A program made the translations under genes and the position numbers. DNA of 64,000 nt from Flavobacterium denitrificans DSM 15936 (GTDB taxonomy: Bacteria > Bacteroidota > Bacteroidia > Flavobacteriales > Flavobacteriaceae), in contig NZ_AUDL01000013.1 in the NCBI RefSeq assembly GCF_000425445.1, positions 97,676 through 161,675 on the forward strand. The letters run 5' to 3'. This document shows, in pieces, positions 44,871-52,580 of this stretch. Below the pieces are notes generated by a model, which made no database searches, had not been told where the DNA came from, and saw only the letters and a list, made by a program, of their open reading frames with translations. Position 1 is the stretch's first letter, and each line of letters begins with the position of its first letter.

Positions 44871-46414
44871 TATTCTGAAATAACATTTCCTTTTTTATCA
44901 TAGAAATGGTATTCTAAGTACGTGTAAGCGTCACGAGGTATGATTTTCACCCACTTTTTATGTTCAAAAAACCATTTTGAACGTAATGATGGAAAACCTT
45001 TGCTGAGGTATGCAGCCACAAACGGATGTGTGTTTAGCACAACTTTATTGTGGGTTTTTAAAAGTCTTTCTAAATCAGCGGCGATCTTGTCAATTATTAA
45101 TATTGGCGCTTCAATTTCGCCATTAATTTTATCAGGATCTTCTTCTCTGGTTTTAATATTAACTTCTGGTCTTACGCGCTGTCTTGTAATCTGGACAAGT
45201 CCAAATTTACTTGGCGGTAATATTTTATGCTTTGCTTTATCGTCGCTCATTTCTTCTCGCAAGAAGTCGAACAAAACTTTCCTGTTTTCAGGATTAGACA
45301 TATCGATAAAATCAACAACTATAATTCCGCCCATATCACGAAGACGTAATTGTCTTGCGATTTCTGCTGCGGCAATCATATTAACTTCCATGGCAGTATC
45401 TTCCTGATTGGTTGCTTTGTTTGAACGGTTTCCGCTGTTTACGTCTATAACGTGAAGTGCTTCAGTATGTTCTATGATAAGATAAGCACCTTTGCTCATG
45501 GAAACAGTTCGGCCAAATGAAGTTTTGATTTGTCTCTCTATATTGTATTTCTCGAAAATCGGAGTGTCATTTGATTGATAAAACTTGACAATCGATTGTT
45601 TTGAAGGTGCAATTTCTTGCAGATATTCCTTCGTTTGATGGTACAACTCTTCATCATCTATTTGGATACCACTGAAGGTATCGTTAAATACATCTCTTAA
45701 TATTGAAGAAGCTCTGTTAAGCTCTCCTAATACTTTTGATGGATGATGAGCAGTTGGTAATTTTTTACACATTGCAGACCATCTGCCAAGCAGGTTCTGC
45801 AAATCTTTTTCTAATTCGGCTACGTTTTTGCCTTCGGCTACTGTACGAACAATAACACCAAATCCTTTAGGTTTGATCGATAGAACAAGTTTTTTTAGAC
45901 GATCCTTTTCTTTTTTGTCTTCTATTTTTTGAGAAATAGAAACGCGATCAGAAAAAGGAACTAGAACGATAAATCTTCCGGCAAGAGAAAGCTCAGCACT
46001 TATTCTTGGGCCTTTGGTTGATATAGGTTCTTTAACTACTTGAACTAAGACAGATTGATTGGCACTTAAAATATCAGTAATGATGCCATCTTTGTCAATC
46101 TCTTTCTCAAACTGAAAGGTTTTTAGGGAGAAATCTTTTAATTTACCTGCGCTTACAAGTTTTATGAATTTCAGCTGGGAAGCTAGATTTGGACCCAAAT
46201 CGTGATAATGTAAAAAGGCATCTTTTTCGAAGCCTACATTTACAAAAGCAGCATTAAGTCCGGCAACTGGTTTTCTGATTTTGGCAATAAAAATATCACC
46301 AACCTGAAAGTTGCTTTTTTCTTCTTCTTTGTGTAATTCAATTAGTTTTCCATCTTTTAATAAGGCAAAATCTACTGCTTCAGAACTAGATCTAATGATT
46401 AATTCTTTATTCAC
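44870..46414 (-). CDS. rng: Ribonuclease E/G family endoribonuclease
   Basis: The 514-residue enzyme has an N-terminal S1 domain (about 37-125, with GDIFIAKIRKPVAGLNAAFVNVG) and the catalytic DNase-I-like core with HVIDVNSGNR and GGIIVVDFIDM (about 322-365), holding the metal-binding Asp residues. The length is that of RNase G, without an RNase E scaffold tail. It processes rRNA ends and mRNA. The start is GTG. Upstream on the - strand lie the small ribosome-associated gene and HU. Confidence 0.93.
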   Translation of the reverse strand: MNKELIIRSSSEAVDFALLKDGKLIELHKEEEKSNFQVGDIFIAKIRKPVAGLNAAFVNVGFEKDAFLHYHDLGPNLASQLKFIKLVSAGKLKDFSLKTFQFEKEIDKDGIITDILSANQSVLVQVVKEPISTKGPRISAELSLAGRFIVLVPFSDRVSISQKIEDKKEKDRLKKLVLSIKPKGFGVIVRTVAEGKNVAELEKDLQNLLGRWSAMCKKLPTAHHPSKVLGELNRASSILRDVFNDTFSGIQIDDEELYHQTKEYLQEIAPSKQSIVKFYQSNDTPIFEKYNIERQIKTSFGRTVSMSKGAYLIIEHTEALHVIDVNSGNRSNKATNQEDTAMEVNMIAAAEIARQLRLRDMGGIIVVDFIDMSNPENRKVLFDFLREEMSDDKAKHKILPPSKFGLVQITRQRVRPEVNIKTREEDPDKINGEIEAPILIIDKIAADLERLLKTHNKVVLNTHPFVAAYLSKGFPSLRSKWFFEHKKWVKIIPRDAYTYLEYHFYDKKGNVISE

Positions 46415-46662
46415 ACTGTAAATTTTTATCTGTTTTTTCAGAAAATAGAAAATAGAGTATAGAAAATAGATTCAAAAAAAATCTAAAATCCTCGATCTAA
46501 AATCTAAAATCTTATCTACAGATGGATTAAACAATATTTTTAACAGGTATTAACCCGGTGAAAAGAAGATTGGTAGAGAATAGAGTAAAGAGAATAGACT
46601 TTTGCTGGTCTATATTCTATTTTCTTTTCTCTTTCATCTTTTTTCAATTTCAATGAACGTTT
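46415..46662. repeat. Low-complexity spacer (AAAATAGA and ATCTAAA repeats)
   Basis: AGAAAATAGAAAATAGAGTA and AAATCTAAAATCTAAAATC units at 46440-46512, then AGAGAATAGAGTAAAGAG paired with CTATATTCTATTTTC at about 46573-46626. No gene is seen. Confidence 0.55.
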
Positions 46663-46700
46663 AAAAAGAAAAAAGTAGTTTAAAACTACTTTTTCTTTTT
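46663..46700 (-). terminator. Terminator overlapping the end of the small ribosome-associated gene
   Basis: A long palindrome AAAAAGAAAAAAGTAGTTTT / AAAACTACTTTTTCTTTTT includes the last lysine codons and the TAG stop, and ends in a T-rich run on the - strand. Confidence 0.75.
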
Positions 46701-46778
46701 GTGACGGTTAGCTCTCGCTCTTTTTTTACGTTTGTGAGTAGCTACCTTATGTCTCTTTCTTTTTTTACCACTTGGCAT
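46686..46778 (-). CDS. 30-residue basic protein, AURKAIP1/COX24 (mS38/bS22-like) domain
   Basis: The product is MPSGKKRKRHKVATHKRKKR followed by ARANRHKKKK, 30 residues with 18 Lys or Arg. It matches the AURKAIP1/COX24 domain found in mitochondrial mS38 and in tiny bacterial small-subunit proteins (KxxxHKRKKRxRxNR). It probably binds 16S rRNA in the 30S subunit (known of the family; inference here). Its stop lies inside a terminator stem. It is downstream of HU on the same strand, 31 nt after the HU stop, so the two may share a transcript. Confidence 0.85.
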   Translation of the reverse strand: MPSGKKRKRHKVATHKRKKRARANRHKKKK

Positions 46779-46809
46779 ATCGTGTCAGATTTTATGTTAA
46801 TTAATAGTA

Positions 46810-47100
46810 TTATTTTGCTTCGTTGTTCGTTTTTACTCCTTCTACAAAAACTTTTGCAGGTTTAAACGCAGGGATGTTGTGTGCTGGAATTTTGATTGTA
46901 GTGTTCTTAGAAATATTTCTACCAGTCTTCTCAGCTCTTGTTTTAACGATAAAGCTTCCGAAACCTCTTAGGTAAACGTTGTCTCCAGTTTCCAATGAAG
47001 TTTTAACTTCTTCCATAAAAGTTTCTACTGTTGCTTGAACATCTCCTTTTTCAAGACCTAATTTCTCTGAAATTTTCGCTACGATATCTGCTTTCGTCAT
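46810..47100 (-). CDS. HU/IHF family DNA-binding protein
   Basis: The 96-residue histone-like protein has the HU fold: MTKADIVAKISEKLGLEKGDVQATVETFM, then GDNVYLRGFGSFIVKTRAEKTGRN and the DNA-clamping arm PAHNIPAFKPAK. It bends and compacts DNA as a dimer. It has a canonical promoter upstream. Confidence 0.94.
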   Translation of the reverse strand: MTKADIVAKISEKLGLEKGDVQATVETFMEEVKTSLETGDNVYLRGFGSFIVKTRAEKTGRNISKNTTIKIPAHNIPAFKPAKVFVEGVKTNNEAK

Positions 47101-47149
47101 TTTCTTTCCTATTTTATTTTATAAATGATGTACTATTTTTTTGAGTTTG

Positions 47150-47181
47150 CAAATATAGGAATTAAAAAAATAATTAATCAA
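47150..47181 (-). promoter_or_regulatory. Promoter of the HU gene
   Basis: On the - strand TTG (47179-47181), 21 nt, then TATATTTG (47150-47157). This is a full match to the Bacteroidetes consensus. Confidence 0.75.
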
Positions 47182-47240
47182 GCTAAATCGTTAAATTTTA
47201 ATTACATAAACATTTACTTTTGTTTTCTAAGTATTTTTAA

Positions 47241-48287
47241 ATGGATTTTCATAACGTATTGATAAATTGGTATTTACAAAACAAACGCGATTTGCCTTGG
47301 CGTAAAACGGTCGATCCGTACCTAATTTGGCTCTCAGAAATTATGTTGCAACAGACTCGAGTTGCGCAAGGAATGCCTTATTTTTTTGCATTTACGAAGG
47401 AATTTCCTACTGTATTTGATTTGGCAAATGCCTCAGAAGAGCAAGTTTTGAAACTTTGGCAGGGATTAGGATACTATTCTCGTGCTCGAAATTTGCATAA
47501 AACGGCTCAATATGTGGCAAATGAGCTCAATGGCATTTTTCCTGAAAACTATAAGGGTCTGTTAAAATTAAAAGGAGTTGGTGAATATACAGCTGCGGCA
47601 ATTGCTTCTTTTTCGTACAATGAAGCTGTTCCTGTTGTTGATGGAAATGTTTTCAGAGTGCTTTCTCGTTATTTTGATATAGAGTCAGATATAGCATTGC
47701 CGGCGACTAAAAAAGAATTTGCCGAACTGGCTTTTGAATTAATGCCAAAAGACAATCCAGCAATTTTCAATCAAGCGATAATGGAGTTTGGTGCTTTACA
47801 ATGTGTGCCGAAGAGTCCTAATTGTATGGCTTGCGATTTTAGCCAAAGTTGTGCTGCACTGCAAAAGAAGAAAGTGGCTGATTTGCCAGTAAAGCTTAAA
47901 AAGACAAAAGTGACAAATCGTTACTTTAATTATTTGGTTCTAGAAGATGCTTTAGGAAATACATTGATACAGAAAAGAACAGCTAAAGGAATTTGGCACA
48001 ATTTATATGAATTTCCTCTTTTTGAAACGGATGAAATTGTGGGTTTCGAAGTGATTTCAAAAGCGGTGCAAAAGAATGTTTTTCCGTCCTATACTATTAT
48101 AGGTATAGAGGAATGCGCAGAAACTACTGTTGTACACAAACTTTCGCATCAACACTTGCATATACAGTTCTGGAAGGTCAAGATTAATGATAAAATAGGG
48201 AATGGTTTGAAATACAGTGAGTTAAAAAGTTTTCCTTTTCCGATTGTGATTTATAATTTTATTGAAAAGCAAGAAATAAATTGCTAA
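47241..48287 (+). CDS. mutY: A/G-specific adenine glycosylase
   Basis: The 348-residue base-excision enzyme removes adenine opposite 8-oxoguanine. The helix-hairpin-helix LKGVGEYTAAAIASFSYNEA (about 112-131) with VVDGNVFRVLSR, the [4Fe-4S] ligands C-x6-C-x2-C-x5-C in CVPKSPNCMACDFSQSC (about 193-209), and a C-terminal NUDIX-like domain are present. A TACTTTTG -7 box is at 47215-47222. It is followed by ssb, gldE and gldD, an order I recall from F. johnsoniae. Confidence 0.95.
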   Translation: MDFHNVLINWYLQNKRDLPWRKTVDPYLIWLSEIMLQQTRVAQGMPYFFAFTKEFPTVFDLANASEEQVLKLWQGLGYYSRARNLHKTAQYVANELNGIFPENYKGLLKLKGVGEYTAAAIASFSYNEAVPVVDGNVFRVLSRYFDIESDIALPATKKEFAELAFELMPKDNPAIFNQAIMEFGALQCVPKSPNCMACDFSQSCAALQKKKVADLPVKLKKTKVTNRYFNYLVLEDALGNTLIQKRTAKGIWHNLYEFPLFETDEIVGFEVISKAVQKNVFPSYTIIGIEECAETTVVHKLSHQHLHIQFWKVKINDKIGNGLKYSELKSFPFPIVIYNFIEKQEINC

Positions 48288-48323
48288 AAAAATGTATCTT
48301 TGGGAGAAATACTACCAAAAACT

Positions 48324-48764
48324 ATGAACGGAACATTAAATAAGGTGATGCTAATTGGCCATTTAGGTGATGATGTAAAAATGCATTATTTTGATGGGGG
48401 AAACTGCATAGGACGGTTTCAATTGGCTACAAATGAAGTTTATATCAATAAAACGACCAATGAAAAAATAACTTCAACGGAGTGGCATAATCTAGTTGTG
48501 CGTAATAAAGCCGCCGAAATTTGCGAGAAATATTTATCTAAAGGAGATAAAATTTATGTCGAAGGCCGAATTAAATCGCGCCAATGGCAAGCAGAAGATG
48601 GCACCACAAAATATACTACGGAAATCCAGGTGACCGAGTTTACTTTCTTGACTACCAAAAAAGAAACCGGAAATCATAAGCAAAATCAAGAGCAGGAATC
48701 AGCAAAAAATACTACCTTTGATGCGTCTAATGAAGGCTTGCCTATAAACGACTTGCCTTTTTGA
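48324..48764 (+). CDS. ssb: Single-stranded DNA-binding protein
   Basis: The 146-residue protein has an OB fold (MNGTLNKVMLIGHLGDDVKMHY, STEWHNLVVRNKAAEICEKYLSKGDKIYVEG) and the acidic protein-interaction tail ending INDLPF. I use the ATG at 48324; a TTG at 48300 would add eight residues unlike other SSBs. It lies 36 nt after mutY. Confidence 0.93.
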   Translation: MNGTLNKVMLIGHLGDDVKMHYFDGGNCIGRFQLATNEVYINKTTNEKITSTEWHNLVVRNKAAEICEKYLSKGDKIYVEGRIKSRQWQAEDGTTKYTTEIQVTEFTFLTTKKETGNHKQNQEQESAKNTTFDASNEGLPINDLPF

Positions 48765-48787
48765 TTGTTTAACTAATCTTTTTTAAT

Positions 48788-50083
48788 TTGGACCCAGAGC
48801 CCAGTTTGTTTTTATCTACCACTTTAGACATCAATTTAATAATTGGTTTTGTCGGAATATTCATTTTGCTGTTTTTATCGGCGATCGTTTCAGGTGCCGA
48901 AGTTGCTCTTTTTTCTTTGTCTCAAAAAGATATCGACGAAGCCTTGAATGAAAACCTTTCTAAAGGAAAAATCATTTCCAATCTTTTGGATAAGCCTAAA
49001 AAATTGCTTGCAACGCTTTTAGTTGCTAATAATTTCTTGAATATCGGAGTTGTTATTTTGTTTTCTTTTATTGGACGAAATATCTTTTCTCGTATTGCTT
49101 CGCCAGCTTTTAAGTTCTTTTTAGAAGTTGTTCTGGTTACTTTTCTGATTTTGCTTTTTGCAGAAGTTTTGCCGAAAGTTTATGCGAGCCGAAACAATAT
49201 AAAATTTGCGAAACGTGTTGCTTACCCTATTGCTTTTTTAGATAAATTACTTTCGCCAATAAGTTTGCCAATGCGCAGTGTTACCTTATATTTGCAGCGA
49301 AAATTAGGGAAACAGAAAAATAGTTTTTCAATCAATCAAATTTCACAGGCGTTAGAACTTACAGATTCTGAAGGCACATCGACAGAAGAACAGAAAATTC
49401 TGGAGGGAATTGTTTCTTTTGGAAATACAGATACGAAGCAAGTTATGAGTCCGAGGATTGATATTTTTGCTTTAGAAATTTCAGAAACATTTGCAGAAAT
49501 TTATCCGAAAATTATTGAAAGTGGTTTTTCGAGAATTCCGATTTATAGAGACAATATCGATCAAATTGAAGGCGTTTTGTTCGTGAAAGATTTATTGCCT
49601 CATATTGATAAGGAGGAATTTGATTGGACTGCCTTAATGCGAGAAGCGTTTTTTGTTCCGGAGAATAAAAAATTGGATAATTTATTAAAGGATTTCCAAG
49701 GCCTTAAAAGCCATTTGGCAATTGTCGTTGATGAATATGGCGGAACTTCTGGATTGGTTTCTTTAGAAGATGTTATTGAAGAAATAGTTGGGGATATCAG
49801 TGATGAGTTCGACGATGAGAATTTGAATTTCTCACAGATTGATGAAAAGAATTTTCTTTTTGAAGGGAAAATAAACCTGAAAGATTTTTACAGAATTGTA
49901 GATGTTGATGAAGATGTTTTTGACGCGCACAAAGGCGAAGCTGAAACATTAGCCGGATTTATTCTAGAAATCTTGGGGAATTTCCCGAAAAAAGATCAAA
50001 AAATAGCTTTTGAAAATTGCGTTTTTACAATAGAAACAGTTGACAAAAAGCGTGTAAAACAAATAAAAGTAACGATAGATTAA
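48788..50083 (+). CDS. gldE: Gliding-motility protein GldE (DUF21/CBS/CorC_HlyC)
   Basis: The 431-residue protein has an N-terminal DUF21 membrane domain with about three or four spans (about 17-150), two CBS motifs (about 215-335, with SGFSRIPIYRDNIDQIEGVLFVKD and DEYGGTSGLVSLEDVIEEIVGDI) and a C-terminal CorC_HlyC domain. This is the hemolysin-C/CorC fold. Its place 1 nt before gldD, after mutY-ssb, identifies it as GldE, needed for or assisting gliding with GldD. The start codon is TTG at 48788; no ATG exists at the right place. Confidence 0.9.
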   Translation: MDPEPSLFLSTTLDINLIIGFVGIFILLFLSAIVSGAEVALFSLSQKDIDEALNENLSKGKIISNLLDKPKKLLATLLVANNFLNIGVVILFSFIGRNIFSRIASPAFKFFLEVVLVTFLILLFAEVLPKVYASRNNIKFAKRVAYPIAFLDKLLSPISLPMRSVTLYLQRKLGKQKNSFSINQISQALELTDSEGTSTEEQKILEGIVSFGNTDTKQVMSPRIDIFALEISETFAEIYPKIIESGFSRIPIYRDNIDQIEGVLFVKDLLPHIDKEEFDWTALMREAFFVPENKKLDNLLKDFQGLKSHLAIVVDEYGGTSGLVSLEDVIEEIVGDISDEFDDENLNFSQIDEKNFLFEGKINLKDFYRIVDVDEDVFDAHKGEAETLAGFILEILGNFPKKDQKIAFENCVFTIETVDKKRVKQIKVTID

Positions 50084-50084
50084 A

Positions 50085-50648
50085 ATGTTAAAAAAGATAA
50101 TTTCAACAGCGGTAATTTTACTGACTCTAACTTTAGTAAGCTGTAAAGATGACGTATTGCCAAAACCGGCAAGTTTTCTGCGTTTAGATTATCCCGAAGC
50201 AAAATATGTTCATTTTGAAAATACTTGTCCGTTTGCTTTTGATATGAATGAAGCGGCGGTTATTAAAGGCGAAAAAGATTGTGGATTTGCGATTACGTAT
50301 CCAAAAATGAAAGCCACAATTTATCTGACTTATAAACCGGTTCATGGAGATATCAATAAGCTTTTAAAAGATGCTCAAAAACTTACTTACGAGCATGTAA
50401 TCAAAGCCGATGATATTTTAGAACAACCGTATTTAAACCCTGAAAAAAAGGTTTACGGAATGTTTTATCAAGTAGATGGAAATGCTGCTACAAATTCTCA
50501 ATTTTACGTTACAGATAGCACAAAACACTTTATAACAGGTTCGGTTTATTTCTATGCTAAACCTAATTTTGACTCAGTTATGCCAGCGGCAAGTTATATT
50601 AAAAACGATATGCAGCGGTTGATGGAGACTTTGAAGTGGAAATACTAA
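50085..50648 (+). CDS. gldD: Gliding-motility lipoprotein GldD
   Basis: The 187-residue protein has a lipoprotein signal (MLKKIISTAVILLTLTLVSCKDD; lipobox Cys about residue 20) and the GldD body (PKPASFLRLDYPEAKYVHFENTCPFAFDMN). GldD is essential for gliding and the type IX secretion that goes with it in F. johnsoniae. It follows gldE with a 1-nt gap, so they are co-translated. A strong terminator ends the unit. Confidence 0.93.
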   Translation: MLKKIISTAVILLTLTLVSCKDDVLPKPASFLRLDYPEAKYVHFENTCPFAFDMNEAAVIKGEKDCGFAITYPKMKATIYLTYKPVHGDINKLLKDAQKLTYEHVIKADDILEQPYLNPEKKVYGMFYQVDGNAATNSQFYVTDSTKHFITGSVYFYAKPNFDSVMPAASYIKNDMQRLMETLKWKY

Positions 50649-50684
50649 AAAAAAGGCGTTCAAATTTGAACGCCTTTTTTTTAG
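50643..50684. terminator. Terminator of the mutY-ssb-gldE-gldD unit
   Basis: ACTAAAAAAAAGGCGTTCAA and its complement form a near-perfect 20-bp stem with T runs on both strands. Confidence 0.9.
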
Positions 50685-50699
50685 TATTAAATTTCGAAT

Positions 50700-51074
50700 T
50701 TAAGATTTAAAATTTGAAACCTTATATGTTTTTCCGTCTCCAGTTTTTTGAACTACTGTTGTTAAAGAATTTTCGTTTTGAATGGTTTTGTCAAAAGTTA
50801 CGGTTGCCGTTTTTTTATCAAAATCTACCGTTGCTTTTTCAACTCCATCCAGATTTGATAATTCTTTTTCAATAGTTTTGGCACATCCCATTGCGCAAGT
50901 CATTCCTTCGATTTCAAAACTTGCTGTCTGTACATTTTCAGCGGGGATTGCTTTATGTTCTTTTGTTGTTTCTAAAGGTTTTATGTTAGCCAAATTTTTA
51001 TCTTCTTCTTTTTTACAACCAACGAACACCAAACCAGTGATGGCTAATGATGCTATTATTTTAGTGAATTTCAT
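50700..51074 (-). CDS. Heavy-metal-associated (HMA) domain lipoprotein
   Basis: The 124-residue protein has a lipoprotein signal (MKFTKIIASLAITGLVFVGCKKEED) and a C-terminal ferredoxin-like HMA domain (about 50-122). The metal loop reads EGMTCAMGCAKTIE, so the two cysteines are spaced C-x3-C, not the usual C-x2-C. HMA proteins carry Cu or similar metals. As a lipoprotein it would act in the periplasm or at the outer membrane. An ATG at 51080 would add two residues. Confidence 0.82.
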   Translation of the reverse strand: MKFTKIIASLAITGLVFVGCKKEEDKNLANIKPLETTKEHKAIPAENVQTASFEIEGMTCAMGCAKTIEKELSNLDGVEKATVDFDKKTATVTFDKTIQNENSLTTVVQKTGDGKTYKVSNFKS

Positions 51075-51173
51075 ATGCATGATTTTAAATTGTCAATATG
51101 TTTGTTGCAAAATTAATAAAAACCAAGTGTTTAGTTCGTAAAATAATTACAAATTTGCAGTAAAATGCAATGT

Positions 51174-52040
51174 ATGGAAACAAAACAGTTAAAGTGGATT
51201 TACTTAGTGATTCTTTCCCTAATTTGGGGAAGTTCCTTTATTCTAATAAAAAAAGGATTAGTTGGTCTAACTGCGGTTCAAGTTGGTTCCTTCCGAATTA
51301 TTTTCGCAGCGTTTTTTTTGTTGATTGTTGGATTTAAAAGCCTAAAAAAAATCTCCCGTAGTCAGTGGAAATTTGTTGCCATCACTTCGCTTTTCGGGAC
51401 TTTCATGCCCGCTTATCTTTTTGCTATTGCAGAAACTCAGGTCAATAGTTCAATTGTTGCCATTCTGAATTCCCTCACGCCATTAAATACATTGATTTTG
51501 GGAATTATAGCATTTGGAATTCAATTTCAAAAAAGACAAGTTTTAGGGGTTTTTGTTGGTCTTGTGGGTTGTTTGCTTTTGGTTTTGAATGGCGACTCGA
51601 CGAGTGGCACTCAAAACTATATCTATGTTTTGTTGGTTGTTATTGCGACTTTGAGTTATGCAATCAATGTGAATTTAATCAAGAAATATTTGCACGATCT
51701 TAATTCGGTTAGTATAACCACGGGAAATTTTGCGGTCTTATTTTTGCCTGCTTTGATTATTTTGAGCACGACCGATATTAATGCTAAAATACATTTGGCA
51801 GAAACGCAGCATTCTATACTTTTTGTTATGATTCTAGGTGTTTTAGGAACCGGAATTGCAAATATCCTATTCTTTAAATTAATCCAAATGTCTTCTCCAG
51901 TGTTTGCAACATCAGTGACATATTTGATTCCGATAGTCGCTTTCTTCTGGGGATTATTGGATCATGAATTTTTAACGCCAATTCAGTTTTTTGGAGCGTT
52001 TGTAATTTTGATTGGGGTTTATTTATCAGCAAAAAAATAA
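51174..52040 (+). CDS. EamA/DMT family transporter
   Basis: The protein has ten predicted membrane segments in two EamA repeats of about 140 residues (IWGSSFILIKKGLVGLTAVQVGSFRII near the start; VFATSVTYLIPIVAFFWGLLDHE near the end). DMT exporters handle amino acids and metabolites; no substrate can be inferred. I use the ATG at 51174; one at 51165 would add three residues. Its stop overlaps the next start (TAATG), so the next gene is translationally coupled. Confidence 0.87.
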   Translation: METKQLKWIYLVILSLIWGSSFILIKKGLVGLTAVQVGSFRIIFAAFFLLIVGFKSLKKISRSQWKFVAITSLFGTFMPAYLFAIAETQVNSSIVAILNSLTPLNTLILGIIAFGIQFQKRQVLGVFVGLVGCLLLVLNGDSTSGTQNYIYVLLVVIATLSYAINVNLIKKYLHDLNSVSITTGNFAVLFLPALIILSTTDINAKIHLAETQHSILFVMILGVLGTGIANILFFKLIQMSSPVFATSVTYLIPIVAFFWGLLDHEFLTPIQFFGAFVILIGVYLSAKK

Positions 52041-52498
52041 TGAAAGAGTTAATTGAAAAATTACTTTTGAAGGAATCGATAGAATTCAATGGTTCAATCG
52101 CGGAGTTAAAAGAAAAAATTGAAGTTTCAACAGAGCAAAAATTTAGACTTGAATGGATTTCTGAAAATGATTTTAAAATTCTCTCAAAAATCTCATTAGG
52201 AACTTTTATTCTCAATTCTAATTCTAAATATTTTGAAGGAATAAAAGGTTTTGGAAAGCTGAAAGAATTAAAAAATGGAAAAACCAAAATCGATTTGATT
52301 GCTAAACTTAGAATAGAACTCTATTTTATTGCTATTATTCCATTACTTATACTTGTTGGTTCGTTTTTGAATGGTGAAAAAATACCATTATTGAGCATCT
52401 TTTTAATTCCTTTTGTTATTTTATGGTTTTGGGTTATTTACAGATTCCAAGAAAAAATGCTTTTTAGGAAATTTAGAAATTTTACAATGACTGAATAA
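52040..52498 (+). CDS. Hypothetical protein with two C-terminal membrane segments
   Basis: I do not recognise this 152-residue protein. The first 95 residues are soluble, with charged helices. Two hydrophobic segments follow (about 97-110 and 115-135), then a basic end (QEKMLFRKFRNF). It overlaps the EamA gene by 1 nt, so it may assist that transporter or simply share its transcript. Confidence 0.6.
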   Translation: MKELIEKLLLKESIEFNGSIAELKEKIEVSTEQKFRLEWISENDFKILSKISLGTFILNSNSKYFEGIKGFGKLKELKNGKTKIDLIAKLRIELYFIAIIPLLILVGSFLNGEKIPLLSIFLIPFVILWFWVIYRFQEKMLFRKFRNFTMTE

Positions 52499-52499
52499 A

Positions 52500-52540
52500 A
52501 AAAAGCTTTGTCAAAGTTTTGAACTTTGACAAAGCTTGTA
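52500..52540. terminator. Terminator with CTTTGTCAAAG stem
   Basis: AAGCTTTGTCAAAGTT / AACTTTGACAAAGCTT is a perfect 16-bp stem with a 3-nt loop. A close relative is at 57135-57168. CTTAG repeats follow at 52550-52575. Confidence 0.8.
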
Positions 52541-52580
52541 AGAAAGAAGTCTTAGCAACTTAGTACCTTAGCATCTTTCT

